This document shows positions 23,362 to 32,740 of a DNA stretch of 64,000 bases, one piece after another. The translations under genes and the position numbers were made by a program. Every line of letters begins with the position of its first letter. The stretch's first letter is position 1. The notes under the pieces were generated by a model that saw only the letters and a program-made list of their open reading frames with translations, did no database searches and had not been told where the DNA came from. This DNA comes from Burkholderiaceae bacterium (GTDB lineage: Bacteria > Pseudomonadota > Gammaproteobacteria > Burkholderiales > Burkholderiaceae_C), in NCBI GenBank assembly GCA_017992055.1, contig JAGOPK010000001.1, forward strand, positions 62,001 to 126,000, given 5' to 3'.

Positions 23362-24699
23362 ATGGTTCCGACCCCCGCATCCACCCGCGCCCGGCCCTGG
23401 CGCCGACACCTGCTGGGCGCCGCCTGCGCCCTGCTGCTGGCCGCTGGCCTGCCGCTGCCCGAGGCCGCGGCCCAGGGCCTGCCCATCGTGCGGCCGGAGG
23501 CGGCCGGGCTGTCGTCCGAGCGGCTCACGCGCGTCAGCGACTGGCTGCGCGCCGAGGTCGCGGCCAAGCGTGTGCCCGGCGCCGTGGTGCTGGTGCTGCG
23601 CGGCGGCAAGGTGGCCTATCTGGACGCCGTGGGCCAGCGCGACCCGGCCCGGCCCGGCGCGATGAAGGCCGACGACATCTTCCGCATCTACTCGATGACC
23701 AAGCCCATCGTCAGCCTGGCGGCGATGATGCTGGCCGAAGAAGGCAAGCTGCTGCTGGAGGCGCCGATCGCGCGCTACATCCCGGCCTTTGCCGATGTGA
23801 AGGTGGGCGTGGAGAAGACCGATGTCCAGGGCAAGCCGGTGCTGGAGCTGGTGGCGCCGCGCCGCCCGCCCACGGTGCAGGACCTGCTGCGCCACACCGC
23901 CGGCCTGACCTATGGCTTCTTCGGCAGCGGCCTGGTCAAGCAGGCCTACCAGCAAGCCAACATCTCGGCCGGCGGCGACATCACGAATGCCGAGTTCGCC
24001 GAGCGCATCGCCAGGATGCCGCTCATCGCCCAGCCCGGCGCGATGTGGGACTACAGCAATGCCACCGATGTGCTGGGCCGCGTGGTCGAGGTGGCCAGCG
24101 GCCAGAGCCTGGGCGCCTTTCTGAAGGCGCGGCTGTTCGATCCGCTGGGCATGAAGGACACCAGCTTCTACGTGCCCGAGGCCGAGCGCCAGGCGCGCAT
24201 CGCCGAGCCCTTTGCCGATGACCGCACCATCGGCGTGGGCGCGATGTTCAACGACCCGCGCGTGGTGCAGAAGATGGAGTCGGGCGGCGGCGGCCTGGTC
24301 AGCACGGCGCCCGACTACGCCCGCTTCCTGGCCATGCTGCAGGGCGGCGGCGCGCTGGACGGCCGGCGCTACATCAGCCCGGCCACGCTGGCCTACATGA
24401 GCGCCGACCACCTGGGCCCCACGGTGCAGCGCACGCCGCTGTACCTGCCGGGCCCCGGCTACGGCTTCGGCCTGGGCTTTGCGGTGCGCACCACGGCCGG
24501 CGAGGCGGCCTATCCGGCCTCGGTGGGCGAGCTGTACTGGGGCGGCGCCGGCGGCACCTACATGTGGCTGGACCCGGCCCAGGAGCTGGCCGTGGTGTTC
24601 ATGATGCAGAGCCCCAAGATGCGCGTGCCCTACCGCTCGCTGCTGCGCAACCTGGTGGCCGGCGCCGTCAACGAGCTGAAGCCGGCGGCTGGGCGCTGA
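23362..24699 (+). CDS. exported serine hydrolase (class C beta-lactamase fold)
   Basis: A 445-residue precursor with a signal peptide (HLLGAACALLLAAGLPLPEAAAQ) and the beta-lactamase/transpeptidase-like fold. The catalytic SMTK tetrad is S111-K114 and the Y-x-N motif is Y231-N233 (DYSNAT). The family covers carboxylesterases, D-aminopeptidases and true beta-lactamases; nothing here favours resistance over esterase activity. GGGAGGAGA precedes the ATG. Downstream, TGCTGCG (24721-24727) and CGCAGCA (24737-24743) form an inverted repeat that may end the transcript. Confidence 0.9.
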   Translation: MVPTPASTRARPWRRHLLGAACALLLAAGLPLPEAAAQGLPIVRPEAAGLSSERLTRVSDWLRAEVAAKRVPGAVVLVLRGGKVAYLDAVGQRDPARPGAMKADDIFRIYSMTKPIVSLAAMMLAEEGKLLLEAPIARYIPAFADVKVGVEKTDVQGKPVLELVAPRRPPTVQDLLRHTAGLTYGFFGSGLVKQAYQQANISAGGDITNAEFAERIARMPLIAQPGAMWDYSNATDVLGRVVEVASGQSLGAFLKARLFDPLGMKDTSFYVPEAERQARIAEPFADDRTIGVGAMFNDPRVVQKMESGGGGLVSTAPDYARFLAMLQGGGALDGRRYISPATLAYMSADHLGPTVQRTPLYLPGPGYGFGLGFAVRTTAGEAAYPASVGELYWGGAGGTYMWLDPAQELAVVFMMQSPKMRVPYRSLLRNLVAGAVNELKPAAGR

Positions 24700-24849
24700 G
24701 CCTGCGCCGGCCCGCGCCGTTGCTGCGGATACACCTCGCAGCAGTTCTCCCCTTCAGTTCGGGGACCGGGGCGCCGATGATGATCGTGTCGGGCGGCGAC
24801 AATCCCGGGGCTTTTCGCAGTCCCAGGGGAAGCACTCGATGAAGTGTTG

Positions 24850-24935
24850 TTCTGCAAAGGGCAAACCGCGCGAAAGCGCGGGACGCAAAGTCAACGGTCT
24901 AACGGGCCCCCAGGCTCCATGACGGCAGGACTGCC
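24850..24935 (+). ncRNA. cyclic di-GMP-I riboswitch (GEMM-I class)
   Basis: The core reads GGGCAAACC (24859-24867), a CCGCGC-GAAA-GCGCGG hairpin (24866-24881), GGACGCAAAG (24881-24890), then GTCA (24890-24893) closing with TGAC (24920-24923). The outer helix pairs TTCTGC (24850-24855) with GCAGGA (24925-24930). The GGGCAAACC...GAAA...GACGCAAAG string and the GAAA tetraloop are diagnostic of GEMM-I. GGCA-GGAC-TGCC (24924-24935) can form a hairpin that would compete with the outer helix. A strong hairpin GAAGCGC/GCGCTTC (24947-24965) without a T-tract follows. The subtilase ATG is about 120 nt further on, so the switch probably controls that gene. Confidence 0.9.
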
Positions 24936-25055
24936 AGACGCCACCCGAAGCGCCGCGTGCGCTTCGCCTTGCCAGGCGCGCCCTCGGGCTGCGCTGCGGA
25001 CATCGTCTGACGCCAGTTCCTGCCCATGGCGGGGGTCGTGCCTCAGAGGATGTCG

Positions 25056-26825
25056 ATGGTTTCCAGTCTTCCCCGCCCGCGCCGCACCGGCGCTCTGGCC
25101 GCCCGCCGGTTGCGCCTCACCGCCGCCCTGGCCGGCCTGTGCATCTCGACCGGCGCCATCGCGCAGGCACAGGACTGGGCACCCGGCCGCCTGCTGGTGA
25201 TGCCGCGTGCCGGTCTGTCCAATGCCGACTTTGGCAAGGCGCTCAAGCCCCATGGCGGCAGTGCGCGCAAGCTGGGCGCCGACAACCTGCACTTGCTGCA
25301 ACTGCCGGCCGGTGCGTCCGAAGTCGCCGTGCTGGCGCAGCTCAAGGGCCATCCCCATCTGAAGTTTGCCGAGCTGGATCGGCGTGTGCCCAGCAGCCTG
25401 GTCGCCAACGATCCCTACCTGGGCAGCCAGTGGCACCTTGGCCGCATCCAGGCGCCTGGCGCCTGGGATTCGACCCAGGGCCGCGGCGTGGTCATCGCCA
25501 TCCTCGATTCCGGGGTGCTGCCCACCCATCCCGACCTGGTCCAGGTGGCCGGCTGGAACATGGTGGACAACAACGCCAACACCGCCGATGTCTACGGCCA
25601 TGGCACGGCGGTGGCCGGCTCGGCCGCCGCCCTCACCAACAACGGCAGCGGCGTGGCCGGCGTGGCCGGTGCGGCCAGCATCATGCCGATCCGTGTGTCC
25701 GACAGCACCGGCTATGCCTACTACAGCACCATCGCCAGCGGCCTGACCTGGGCCGCCGACCGCGGCGCCCGCGTCGCCAACGCCAGCTTCAGCGGCGTCT
25801 ACTCCAGCTCCGCGGTGCAGAGCGCGGCGCAGTACTTCCGCAGCAAGGGCGGCCTGGTGGTGGTGTCGGCCGGCAACTCCGGCAGCAACGACGGCGCACC
25901 GGCCGTCGCCTCGATGATCCCGGTGTCGGCCACCGACAGCGGCGACCTGCGGGCCAGCTGGTCCAGCTACGGCAGCTATGTCGCGGTGGCCGCACCGGGC
26001 GTGGGCATCTGGACCACCTCGTCGGATGGCAGCTATCGCGCGGCCTCCGGCACCTCGTTCTCGGCGCCGGTCACCGCCGGCGTGCTGGCGCTGATGATGG
26101 CTGCCAACCCGGCCCTGAGCCCGGCCCAGGTCGAGAGCCTGCTGTACTCGACCGCCGTCGACCTGGGCACGGCCGGCCGCGACATCTACTACGGCCATGG
26201 CCGCATCGATGCCTTGGCCGCGGTGGCCGCGGCCAAGGCGGCGGTCGCCGTGGACAGCGTGGCGCCGACGGTGGCCATCACCTCGCCGCTGGGCGGCGGC
26301 ACGCTGGTCGGCATCGCGACCATCGACGTGCAGGCCAGCGACAACGTGGGCGTGACCCGTGTCGACCTGAAGGTCAACGGCAAGGTCGTGGCGTCCGACA
26401 GCGCCGCGCCCTACCAGTTCGCGTGGGACTCGGCGACCCTGGTCAACGGCGGCGCCACCCTGGTGGCCGATGCCTATGACGCCGCCGGCAATCGGGCCTC
26501 GTCCGCCAGCGTCGGTGTCAACGTGTCCAACACATCGCTGGTCGCCGATGCCACCGCACCGTTGGTGGCCATCACCAAGCCCGCCAACAACAGCAAGGTC
26601 TCGGGCACGGTGGCGGTCGCGGTCAGCGCCAGCGACAACCTGGGCGCGACGGGTCTGAGCCAGTCCCTCTACCTTGATGATGTGCTGGTGGCCAGCGGCG
26701 CCGGCGGCAGCCTGTCGTACAACTGGAATACGCGCAAGGCGGCCAGCGGCACGCACATCCTGAAGGCCGTGGCACGCGATGCCGCCGGCAATGTGTCGAC
26801 CAGCCTGATCACCGTCAGCAAGTAG
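25056..26825 (+). CDS. secreted subtilisin-like serine protease with C-terminal Ig-like repeats
   Basis: A 589-residue S8 peptidase. Order: signal peptide (about 1-38, ending AIAQAQ), an inhibitor-like propeptide (about 40-115), the catalytic domain with D151 (AILDSGV), H182 (YGHGTAVAG), oxyanion N274 (SAGNSGS) and S334 (GTSFSAPV), then two bacterial Ig-like (Big_7-type) repeats from about residue 405 (APTVAITSPL; APLVAITKPA). The repeats suggest attachment to polymers or the cell surface. The ATG at 25056 has AGAGG with 6-nt spacing; ATGs at 25026 and 25050 are less well placed. It is preceded by a c-di-GMP riboswitch, which ties its expression to the motile/sessile switch. Confidence 0.93.
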   Translation: MVSSLPRPRRTGALAARRLRLTAALAGLCISTGAIAQAQDWAPGRLLVMPRAGLSNADFGKALKPHGGSARKLGADNLHLLQLPAGASEVAVLAQLKGHPHLKFAELDRRVPSSLVANDPYLGSQWHLGRIQAPGAWDSTQGRGVVIAILDSGVLPTHPDLVQVAGWNMVDNNANTADVYGHGTAVAGSAAALTNNGSGVAGVAGAASIMPIRVSDSTGYAYYSTIASGLTWAADRGARVANASFSGVYSSSAVQSAAQYFRSKGGLVVVSAGNSGSNDGAPAVASMIPVSATDSGDLRASWSSYGSYVAVAAPGVGIWTTSSDGSYRAASGTSFSAPVTAGVLALMMAANPALSPAQVESLLYSTAVDLGTAGRDIYYGHGRIDALAAVAAAKAAVAVDSVAPTVAITSPLGGGTLVGIATIDVQASDNVGVTRVDLKVNGKVVASDSAAPYQFAWDSATLVNGGATLVADAYDAAGNRASSASVGVNVSNTSLVADATAPLVAITKPANNSKVSGTVAVAVSASDNLGATGLSQSLYLDDVLVASGAGGSLSYNWNTRKAASGTHILKAVARDAAGNVSTSLITVSK

Positions 26826-26859
26826 GCGCCGACCGAGCACCGCAGGCCACAAAAGGCGA

Positions 26860-26881
26860 AAGGCCCGCATCCGCGGGCCTT
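26860..26881. terminator. bidirectional intrinsic terminator
   Basis: AAGGCCCGC (26860-26868) and GCGGGCCTT (26873-26881) form a perfect 9-bp stem with an ATCC loop between the convergent subtilase and PEP-CTERM genes. Read leftward it is followed by a T-rich run (TTTCGCCTTTT), making a good terminator for the PEP-CTERM gene. Read rightward the tail TTGTCGTTG is weaker. Confidence 0.8.
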
Positions 26882-26902
26882 GTCGTTGCTCGGCGGTGGC
26901 CG

Positions 26903-27598
26903 TCAGGCCTGCGGACGCCGGCGGCGCATCACCGCGCCCAAGCCCAGCAGCGCCAGGCCGGTCAGCGCGATCGAGCCGGGCTCGGGCACCTCGTTGGAGC
27001 CACCGCCACCGCCGCCACCACCGCAGCCCGGCGTGCCGCTGATGCAGCCGGCGAACTCATACGACTCGCCGGAGTTGCCGACCGACTGGAACTTCACGCC
27101 ATAGGGGCTGGTGAAGGTGACACCATTGGTCAGGAAGTTGCCGGTGGTGCTCAACGTCAGCTGGAAGCTGGACAAGCCACCTTCGACCATGCCGTCACTG
27201 ACATCACCGCCGGTGCATCCGTTGGAGGCATACACACAGAGATCCACCTTCTGGAAGGTGGGCAGGGTCTCGTTCAGCACCGAATCCCAGCTTGCCGAGT
27301 TGTCGCTGACGCCGCTGAGTTCCGGCGACACCACGTCGATGCCCATGGACATCAGCACGTTCTGGCCCGGACCGGACGAATTGTTGGTGATCGTGACGTT
27401 GAAGACGGCGGTATTGGCCGTGATGGAGGTCAGCGTGAAGCCGGCCGAAGCATCCAGCGTCGCACCATCCCACAGGGTCTTGAACAGCAGCGAGCCGCTG
27501 TTGCCGGCGGACGAGAAGGTCAGGCTCGCGGCCTGGGCCGACCCCGCCAGCAGGCCCAGCGCCAGCGCCAATCCACCCAACCTCGTCATCGTGCGCAC
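26903..27598 (-). CDS. PEP-CTERM surface protein
   Basis: A 231-residue exported protein (signal RLGGLALALGLLAGSAQAA). The C-terminal sorting signal comprises VPEPGS, a hydrophobic helix (ALTGLALLGLGAVM) and an RRRR basic tail, as recognised and cleaved by exosortase. The middle is a Ser/Thr/Gly-rich beta-type domain with two cysteine pairs, and a polyglycine run (CGGGGGGGGS) sits just before the sorting motif. Such proteins are usually carried to the surface or exopolysaccharide matrix. The GTG start at 27598 has GGGAG 6 nt upstream; ATG 27589 is too far from it. No exosortase gene is in the window. Confidence 0.88.
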   Translation of the reverse strand: MRTMTRLGGLALALGLLAGSAQAASLTFSSAGNSGSLLFKTLWDGATLDASAGFTLTSITANTAVFNVTITNNSSGPGQNVLMSMGIDVVSPELSGVSDNSASWDSVLNETLPTFQKVDLCVYASNGCTGGDVSDGMVEGGLSSFQLTLSTTGNFLTNGVTFTSPYGVKFQSVGNSGESYEFAGCISGTPGCGGGGGGGGSNEVPEPGSIALTGLALLGLGAVMRRRRPQA

Positions 27599-27867
27599 GG
27601 CAATCTCCCAACAATCACAGATTCAACCAGACCGAAAGCAGGATTCGCGCCGAAGCCGAAAAATCCAGACATGACAACGGATTGGCGGTGATCGCCGGCG
27701 ATTCTCAACCGCGCGCCGCTGGCTGCGTGTCAGAAATTCCGACGCCGTTTACAGCCGGCTCGCCAAGCCCCGCCGGACCGACGGGCTGATATACGCTCGG
27801 GCGATGGCTCGCCACCCGGCCAGTTCAGAAAGGCCCGGACGGTGCATGCCTTGCTGCTGGAGGTTGG
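27599..27867. other. divergent intergenic region, no clear element
   Basis: This 269-bp gap separates the divergent PEP-CTERM and TPR lipoprotein genes. It is less G+C-rich near 27615-27680. GATATACG (27787-27794) is a possible -10 for the rightward gene, but no matching -35 is evident. I looked for a sigma-54 site of the kind used by PrsR-controlled PEP-CTERM genes and did not find a convincing one. Confidence 0.4.
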
Positions 27868-30800
27868 GTGTCCCATTGCCGTCGGATTCTGAACATGCTG
27901 CTCATACTCGCCCTGGCGGCTCTGGGTGGCTGCGGTGAACGACCTGCCGACGCCGATGCCGATGCGGTCAGGGCCGCGCGGCCCACACCGGCCGCTGCCG
28001 GCCCGGCGGCCAGCGCCGTGGCCGCGGCCAAGCGGGCGGTGGATGCGGACCCGGAGTCGGCCCCGGCCCGCCTGCAACTGGGTTCTGCCCTACTGGCCAA
28101 CGGCGACGCCGCGGCGGCCGAGATCGAGCTGAACCGGGCCCGGTCGCTGGGCCAGCCGGCCGACGATGTGTTGCCGCCGTTGGCCGAGGCCTTGCTGGCG
28201 CAGCGCAAGTTCGACCTTCTGCTGGGCGCTTTTGCGCAGCAGCTGCCGAGCCGGCCCGAGGCGAAGGCTAGCATGCTGCGGCACCTGGCCGAGGCCCAGG
28301 CCATGCGCGGCGATCGCGCTGCCGCGCGCCAGTTGCTGGCGCGTGCGCTCGAGGCCCAGCCTCGCCACCTGGGGGCCCGCTTGCTCGAGGCTCGTCTGAG
28401 CGCCGCCGACGGCCAGCCGCAGCAAGCCCTGGAGCGCCTGGAGGTGCTGCTGACCGAGGCCGCTGACCAACCCGACCTCTGGCTGCTCAAGGCCGAGGTG
28501 CTGGCGCTGCTGCGTGCCCCTGAGGCGCCGCGCAAAGAAGCGCTGGAACAGGCGCTGGCGCTGCGGCCCGACATGGCCGCGGCACATGCCGGGCTGATCT
28601 CGCTGGCCCTGCAGCGCGGTGACGTGGCTGGCGCCCAGGCCCGACACGGCAGGCTGGCCAAGGTCCTGCCCCAGCACTCCACGACGCTGTACTTCGAGGC
28701 GGTGCTGGCCGAGCAGACCGGTGACGGCGCCCGTGCGCGTGGCCTGGCCCAGGAGCTGGTGCGTCGCCTGCCCAACGACACCGCGGTGCTGATGCTGGCG
28801 GGGCGGGCGGCCATGAATGCCGGCACCTACGGCCAGGCCGCGGCGCTGCTGAACCGGGCCACCCAGCTGGCCCCGGGGGATGCCGGACCCAGACGCTTGC
28901 TGGCCGAGGCCTCGCTGCGCACCGGCTGGCCGGACAAGGCCCTGGAGGCGCTGCGACCGTTCACCGGTGCCGAGGCGCGTGATGCCGAGGCGTTGCTGCT
29001 GGCCAGTCGTGCCCTGCGCCTGAAGGGCGATGCGGCAGGGGCCACGGCCCTGGCCCGCCGGGCCCTGGCCCTGCGTCCCGACGATGTGGTGCTGCGTCTG
29101 GCCGTCGGCCTGTGGCTCAGCGGTCGTGTGCGCGAGGCGACGACGGTTGATCCGCTGGAGCCGTCCAATGCCGACCCGACGACCGGCGGCCTGCCGGCGC
29201 TGGTCCGCCTGCAGATCGCGGCGCGTGACCTGGGCGGTGCACAGCGTCTGCTGGACCGGCTTGGCAGCGAGCGTGCCGATGCCCCCGTCATGCTGGAGTT
29301 GCGCGCCCGCCTGGCCCTGGCCCAAGGAGACCGCCCGGCAGCCCGGGCCCTGCTGGAGCGGGTCCAGCCGTCTCCATCCTCACCGCCGCACGGGGCCGTG
29401 CCCTATGCGGTGGTGGCCCTGCTGGCCCGGCTGGACCTGGACGACAAGCGGCCCGATGCGGCGCTGGCCCGGCTCGATGCCCACCTGCTGCGCGTGCCCC
29501 GCCACCTCGAGGCCAGGCTGGCCAAGGCCGTCGTACTGCAGCGCACCGCTGCCGACCCGGCCCAGGTCCTGGCCGTGTTGGGCGAAGCCGTGCGTCAGCA
29601 TCCGTACGATCCCAAGGCCCATCTGGCGCTGATCGACGCACTGGACGGCGCACGCCGCTGGGAGGCCATGCTGGTCGCCGCCCAGGCCGCCACCAGCGCC
29701 GTGCCCGACCATGTGGACTTGATGGACCGTCTGGCCCGTGCGCAGCTGGCCCGCCATGAGCTGCTGCAGGCCGAGTCCTCGTTCAAGCGGCTGGCCGCGC
29801 TGATGGATGGGCGTGCCTATCCCTATGTGCGCCTGGCCGAGGTGCAGCTGATGCGCGCCCAGGTCGATAGCGCGCGCGCCAGCCTGCGCCAGGCGCGCCT
29901 GTTCGAGCCCGACGACGTGGACGCACTGCGTGCCTCGGTGGCGATGGCGCTGCGCGACGGCCGCAACGCCGAGGCGCTGGAGCTGGCGAAGGAGGCCCGC
30001 AGGCGCTGGCCCGGGCTGGTGCTGGCGCCCCTGCTCGATGCCGACATTGCCGCCGCCTCGCAGCAATGGGCCCAGGCTGCGCAGGCCTACCGCGAGGCGC
30101 TGGCGCTGCAGCCGGCGTCGGCCGAGATCACGCAACGCCTGCACGATGCGCTGCGGGCGGCTGGCCAGGCCGAGGCCGCGGCCAGGCTGTTGGCCGCCTG
30201 GCAGGGCGCCCATCCCGGCGACACCGTGCTGCTGCAGCACCTGGCCTCGGCCAGCCTGGCGCGACAGGACTGGGCCACGGCCGAGGCCCGTTACCGCCAG
30301 CTGCTGGCCCAGCTGCCCGATGACGTGCTGGTGCTGAACAACCTGGCGGTGGCCCTGGCGCGCCAGCACAAGCCCGAAGCGGTGGCGGTGGCCGAACGGG
30401 CGCTGGCACGTGCGCCCAACGAGCCCCAGGTGATGGATACGCTGGCCATGGCCCATGCAGAGCAGGCCCAGTGGGCGCGGGCCATCGAACTGCAGCGCCG
30501 CGCCGCGGCGCTGTCGCCACTGGATCGTGGCCTGCTGCTGAACCTGGCCACGCTGCAGTTCCGCGCCGGCGACCTCGACGCGGCCCGCGAGTCCTTTGTG
30601 CTGCTGACCCGCATCGGCCTGGGCACCCCGCTGGGCGCCGATGCCGAGAAGCTGCGCCAGCAGCTGGGCCTGCCGGCTGGCAGCGTGCTGCTTGGCAACG
30701 AGGCCTGGCAGGCCTCGTCGCCCGGCCGGCCCAGCGTGTCCGTGCCCGTGGCCGACACCGCCGCGCAGCCTGCACCAAGCCGACGTGAGCTTGTCGAGGC

Positions 30801-31368
30801 CGTGCTCTGGGGGGCCGTGGCCCTGCTGGGCCTGGGCTTGGGAGCGCTGTTGCTGCACGTCGCCAGCCGGCCGCCCTTTGTGCACGTAGAGCGGCGCATC
30901 GGCCTCGCCGTGGCGCCGGAGGCTGTGCGCGCCTGGCTGGAGGATCTGCGCCGGTGGGAGCCGTGGAGCGGTCTGCCGGCCTTTGCGGCTGGCGCCACGC
31001 GACGCTATGAGCCGGCGGCGCCATCACCGGCCATGCGCTGTCGCTGGCAAGGGCCGGACGGCCGTGCCGGTGGCACGCTGGAGCTGCTGCCGGCGCCGGA
31101 GCCCGGCCATGTGCTGGTGGAGAGCCTGCTGGCCGGGGCGGACGGCGAGCGCCAGCTGTGGAGCTTTGTGCCCGCCGCGGCACCCGACGGCGGCACCCTG
31201 CTGGCCTGGAGCGTGCACGAGCCAGCCGATTTTGGACGCCGTCTGCGGCATCTGCTGCTGCGTCACGAGCGTCGCATCGCCGCCCATCTGCAGGCCGATC
31301 TGGCACGACTGAAGGGCCGGGCCGAGGCCGGCGCTGTCAACGAGGCGCCGCCGCCGGCCGGGCGCTGA
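27868..31368 (+). CDS. PrsT-like TPR lipoprotein fused to a TM-SRPBCC module
   Basis: An 1166-residue protein. It starts with a lipoprotein signal (LILALAALGGC, C22), followed by about 900 residues of tetratricopeptide-like helical repeats rich in A, L and R, similar to the TPR lipoprotein PrsT of PEP-CTERM/exopolysaccharide systems. Near residues 977-998 is a clear transmembrane helix (AVLWGAVALLGLGLGALLL). From about 1004 to 1152 an SRPBCC (START/polyketide-cyclase-like) domain follows, beginning VHVERRIGLAVAPEAVRAWL and with RRWEPWSG. PrsT alone normally ends with the TPRs, so the tail is an unusual fusion. The GTG start (27868) has GGAGG 4 nt upstream and gives a basic n-region; ATG 27895 would not. 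Confidence 0.85.
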   Translation: MSHCRRILNMLLILALAALGGCGERPADADADAVRAARPTPAAAGPAASAVAAAKRAVDADPESAPARLQLGSALLANGDAAAAEIELNRARSLGQPADDVLPPLAEALLAQRKFDLLLGAFAQQLPSRPEAKASMLRHLAEAQAMRGDRAAARQLLARALEAQPRHLGARLLEARLSAADGQPQQALERLEVLLTEAADQPDLWLLKAEVLALLRAPEAPRKEALEQALALRPDMAAAHAGLISLALQRGDVAGAQARHGRLAKVLPQHSTTLYFEAVLAEQTGDGARARGLAQELVRRLPNDTAVLMLAGRAAMNAGTYGQAAALLNRATQLAPGDAGPRRLLAEASLRTGWPDKALEALRPFTGAEARDAEALLLASRALRLKGDAAGATALARRALALRPDDVVLRLAVGLWLSGRVREATTVDPLEPSNADPTTGGLPALVRLQIAARDLGGAQRLLDRLGSERADAPVMLELRARLALAQGDRPAARALLERVQPSPSSPPHGAVPYAVVALLARLDLDDKRPDAALARLDAHLLRVPRHLEARLAKAVVLQRTAADPAQVLAVLGEAVRQHPYDPKAHLALIDALDGARRWEAMLVAAQAATSAVPDHVDLMDRLARAQLARHELLQAESSFKRLAALMDGRAYPYVRLAEVQLMRAQVDSARASLRQARLFEPDDVDALRASVAMALRDGRNAEALELAKEARRRWPGLVLAPLLDADIAAASQQWAQAAQAYREALALQPASAEITQRLHDALRAAGQAEAAARLLAAWQGAHPGDTVLLQHLASASLARQDWATAEARYRQLLAQLPDDVLVLNNLAVALARQHKPEAVAVAERALARAPNEPQVMDTLAMAHAEQAQWARAIELQRRAAALSPLDRGLLLNLATLQFRAGDLDAARESFVLLTRIGLGTPLGADAEKLRQQLGLPAGSVLLGNEAWQASSPGRPSVSVPVADTAAQPAPSRRELVEAVLWGAVALLGLGLGALLLHVASRPPFVHVERRIGLAVAPEAVRAWLEDLRRWEPWSGLPAFAAGATRRYEPAAPSPAMRCRWQGPDGRAGGTLELLPAPEPGHVLVESLLAGADGERQLWSFVPAAAPDGGTLLAWSVHEPADFGRRLRHLLLRHERRIAAHLQADLARLKGRAEAGAVNEAPPPAGR

Positions 31369-31370
31369 AA

Positions 31371-31383
31371 CCCGCCCGGCGGG
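31371..31383 (-). terminator. possible terminator after metY
   Basis: CCCGC (31371-31375) and GCGGG (31379-31383) can form a short stem which, read leftward from the metY stop at 31392, is followed by TTT. Stem and T-tract are both short, so efficiency is doubtful. Confidence 0.4.
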
Positions 31384-31391
31384 GCTCCAGG

Positions 31392-32705
31392 TCAAACCGA
31401 GGCCAGCGCCTGGTCCAGGTCGGCGCGCAAATCATCGATGTGCTCGATGCCCACGCACAGCCGCACCGTGTCCTCGCCGACGCCGCTCTTGGCCAGTTCC
31501 TCGGGTGAGAGCTGGCGGTGCGTGGTGCTGGCCGGGTGCGTGGCCAGGCTCTTGGCATCGCCGATGTTGACCAGGCGGGTGAACAGCTGCAGCGCGTCCA
31601 GAAAGCGCGCGCCGGCCTTGCGGCCGCCGTCGCCATCGCCGGCGGCGGGCTTCAGGCCGAAGGTCAGCAGGCCCGAGGCGCGGCCGCCCATCAGCTTTTG
31701 CGCCAGGCCATGGTCCGGGTGCTCGGGCAGGCCGGCATAGTTGACCCAGGCCACCTTGGCATGCTGCTGCAGGTGGCGGGCCACGGCCAGGGTGTTGTCG
31801 CAGATGCGGTCCATGCGCAGCGCCAGCGTCTCCACGCCCTGCAGGATCAGGAAGGCGTTGAACGGCGAGATCGCCGCGCCCATGTTGCGCAGCGGCACCA
31901 CGCGCGCACGGCCGATGTAGGCCGCCGGGCCCAGGGCCTCGGTGTAGACCACGCCGTGGTAGCTGACATCGGGCTCGTTCAGCCGCGGAAAGCGCTGCTT
32001 GTGCTGGGCCCAGGGGAACTTGCCTGAGTCGACGATGGCCCCGCCGATGCTGGTGCCGTGGCCGCCCAGGTACTTGGTCAGGCTGTGCACCACGATGTCG
32101 GCGCCATGCTCGATGGGCCGGCACAGATAGGGGCTGGGCACGGTGTTGTCGACGATCAGCGGCACGCCATGGCGGTGGGCGATGGCGGCAATGGCGGCGA
32201 TGTCGGTGATGTTGCCCTGCGGATTGCCCAGGCTTTCCACGTACACGGCCTTGGTGCGCGCATCGATCAGCGGCTCGAAGCTGGCCGGATCGCGGTAGTC
32301 GGCAAAACGCGTCTGGATGCCGTACTGCGGCAGCGTGTGCGCAAACAGGTTGTAGGTGCCGCCGTACAGCGCGCTGGAGCTGACGATGTTGTCGCCGGCC
32401 TCGGCAATGGTCTGGATGGCATAGGTCACCGCCGCCTGGCCCGAGGCCAGGGCCAGCGCGGCGATGCCACCTTCCAGCGCCGCCACCCGCTCCTCCAGCA
32501 CCGCCTGGGTCGGGTTCATGATGCGGGTGTAAATGTTGCCCGCCACCTTCAGGTCGAACAGGTCGGCGCCATGCTGGGCGCTGTCGAAGCTGTAGGCCGC
32601 GGTCTGGTAGATCGGCACGGCCACCGCATGGGTGGTGGGCTCGGGCGTGTAGCCGCTGTGCACGCTCTTGGTCTCGAAGCGCCAGGCGCTGGTGTCGCGG
32701 GTCAT
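31392..32705 (-). CDS. metY: O-acetylhomoserine sulfhydrylase (MetY)
   Basis: A 437-residue PLP enzyme of the Cys/Met metabolism family that makes homocysteine from O-acetylhomoserine and sulfide, the direct sulfhydrylation route to methionine. Landmarks: [16 protein letters not shown] at the N-terminus, [13 protein letters not shown], and the PLP-lysine motif [15 protein letters not shown]. Length is normal for MetY (longer than MetB/MetC). Its use of sulfide links the assimilatory pathway to an organism rich in reduced sulfur. The 272-bp inverted-repeat element ends 35 bp upstream of its ATG, so the native promoter must lie inside or beyond that element. Confidence 0.94.
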   Translation of the reverse strand: MTRDTSAWRFETKSVHSGYTPEPTTHAVAVPIYQTAAYSFDSAQHGADLFDLKVAGNIYTRIMNPTQAVLEERVAALEGGIAALALASGQAAVTYAIQTIAEAGDNIVSSSALYGGTYNLFAHTLPQYGIQTRFADYRDPASFEPLIDARTKAVYVESLGNPQGNITDIAAIAAIAHRHGVPLIVDNTVPSPYLCRPIEHGADIVVHSLTKYLGGHGTSIGGAIVDSGKFPWAQHKQRFPRLNEPDVSYHGVVYTEALGPAAYIGRARVVPLRNMGAAISPFNAFLILQGVETLALRMDRICDNTLAVARHLQQHAKVAWVNYAGLPEHPDHGLAQKLMGGRASGLLTFGLKPAAGDGDGGRKAGARFLDALQLFTRLVNIGDAKSLATHPASTTHRQLSPEELAKSGVGEDTVRLCVGIEHIDDLRADLDQALASV

Positions 32706-32740
32706 TCGGGTCTCCTTGGGTTCGCGGGGCCGGCCAGTCT

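Noticed and set aside
24947-24965. Hairpin after the riboswitch considered as an intrinsic terminator
   Set aside because: The 7-bp stem is perfect but no T-tract follows; it may still shape the leader, so it is described with the riboswitch only.
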